Source of the DNA: SCUD01 sp036824505
GTDB lineage: Bacteria > Pseudomonadota > Gammaproteobacteria > Steroidobacterales > Steroidobacteraceae
Direction of reading: 5' to 3'
Assembly (NCBI GenBank): GCA_036824505.1
Contig: DAITAA010000018.1
Span: 1 to 64,000 of the forward strand
DNA length: 64,000 nt
Under the pieces are notes generated by a model. That model did no database searches. It had not been told where the DNA came from and saw nothing but the letters and a program-made list of their open reading frames with translations. Each line of letters starts with the position of its first letter. The stretch's first letter is position 1. Below, piece by piece: positions 63,692 through 64,000 of the stretch. A program made the position numbers and the translations under genes.

Positions 63692-63994
63692 TCACTTTTT
63701 TGTCGAAAATAGCGACTCAAGGGCGTTTTTTGCCCGGTCACCGGCATCGCTACGCGGCTGGAAACGACCGCCCGCAGCCTGGAAATAGCCGCAGAAATTG
63801 GACCGGGTCTTGTCCTGAACCTCGTCCGCGATCGGTTCCGCGCAGCTTTTCGCCTTGCCCGTGTCGTAGAAGCGGCACATGCGGCACACATGCAGCTCTG
63901 CCCTGCAGGCAAGGCATTCGTCCGTGCGGGAAAACGGCAGGCTGAGGCCGGCGAGCGAAGCGCCGCATTTCCAGCAGACGAGTTCCTGGGTCAT
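63692..63994 (-). CDS. Small Cys-rich protein, probable zinc binder
   Basis: This is a 100-residue cytoplasmic protein. Paired Cys (CWKCGASL, DECLACRAEL, HVCRMCRFYD, SCAEP, then FCGYF) suggest two zinc sites. I know no function, though similar short proteins are conserved in Gammaproteobacteria. AGGAAC lies directly before the ATG at 63994. It precedes the desaturase gene by 46 bp on the same strand. Confidence 0.8.
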   Translation of the reverse strand: MTQELVCWKCGASLAGLSLPFSRTDECLACRAELHVCRMCRFYDTGKAKSCAEPIADEVQDKTRSNFCGYFQAAGGRFQPRSDAGDRAKNALESLFSTKK

Positions 63995-64000
63995 GTTCCT

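Overview
The window reads as chromosomal DNA of a high-GC Gammaproteobacterium. Large TonB-dependent receptors with the 'TASKRE / TAQKRE' plug start, a DUF6491-type lipoprotein, GGDEF/EAL proteins, exported M20 peptidases and giant BNR-propeller proteins suggest a Steroidobacter/Nevskiales-like lineage. This placement is inference from gene content; no rRNA or tRNA was found to confirm it. Coding density is high. I saw no IS element, phage gene, integrase or CRISPR array.

Layout. 1-14.7 kb holds mostly single genes: the katG 3' end, an exported amidohydrolase, an exported M20 peptidase, a sterol-desaturase-family membrane enzyme, an APC amino-acid permease, an exported cyclase, the AmmeMemoRadiSam pair (amrS intact, amrB carrying an internal deletion), a homocysteine methyltransferase, a PAP2 phosphatase, a TonB receptor and an SGNH-hydrolase relic. 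14.8-21.9 kb holds a GGDEF-EAL protein and a four-gene 2-oxoacid:ferredoxin oxidoreductase operon (porG-porA-porB plus an NAD(P)H/Fe-S protein). 22.0-36.0 kb is bracketed by two >1000-residue Asp-box propeller proteins. Between them lie an iron/copper cluster (FTR1 permease fused to an outer-membrane-like barrel, a Cys-less cupredoxin, a porin-like protein, a type-I copper protein), a divergent GGDEF-EAL protein with a dead GGDEF motif, and a cold-shock-type RRM protein followed by two small genes.

36.2-43.1 kb is a complete, tightly packed reductive pyrimidine (or hydantoin) catabolic operon: beta-ureidopropionase-like amidase, NCS1 permease, dihydropyrimidinase, PreT, PreA and a nucleoside/cytosine deaminase. 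A TonB receptor follows it. 45.4-49.8 kb is a leftward metal cluster: TSUP permease, DUF2946-like protein, outer-membrane protein, and Zn/Mn ABC binding protein and permease, with no ATPase gene present. 49.9-56.8 kb holds a second exported M20 peptidase, a DUF6491 lipoprotein, a DMT exporter, a class-A beta-lactamase-like hydrolase coupled to an NTF2-like lipoprotein, and a transsulfuration pair (cystathionine beta-synthase and gamma-lyase type). 56.8-64 kb holds an FG-GAP/UnbV surface lipoprotein; a zinc-ribbon protein overlapping a VOC-nucleotidyl-cyclase fusion, with a bactofilin next to them; an S41 protease lipoprotein; an acyl desaturase; and a small Cys-rich protein.

The best candidates for something undescribed are the FTR1-barrel fusion with an internal signal peptide under a Fur-like site (25.3-27.2 kb) and the bactofilin/zinc-ribbon/VOC-cyclase group (59.0-60.9 kb). 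The cyclase's substrate-specifying residues look non-canonical.
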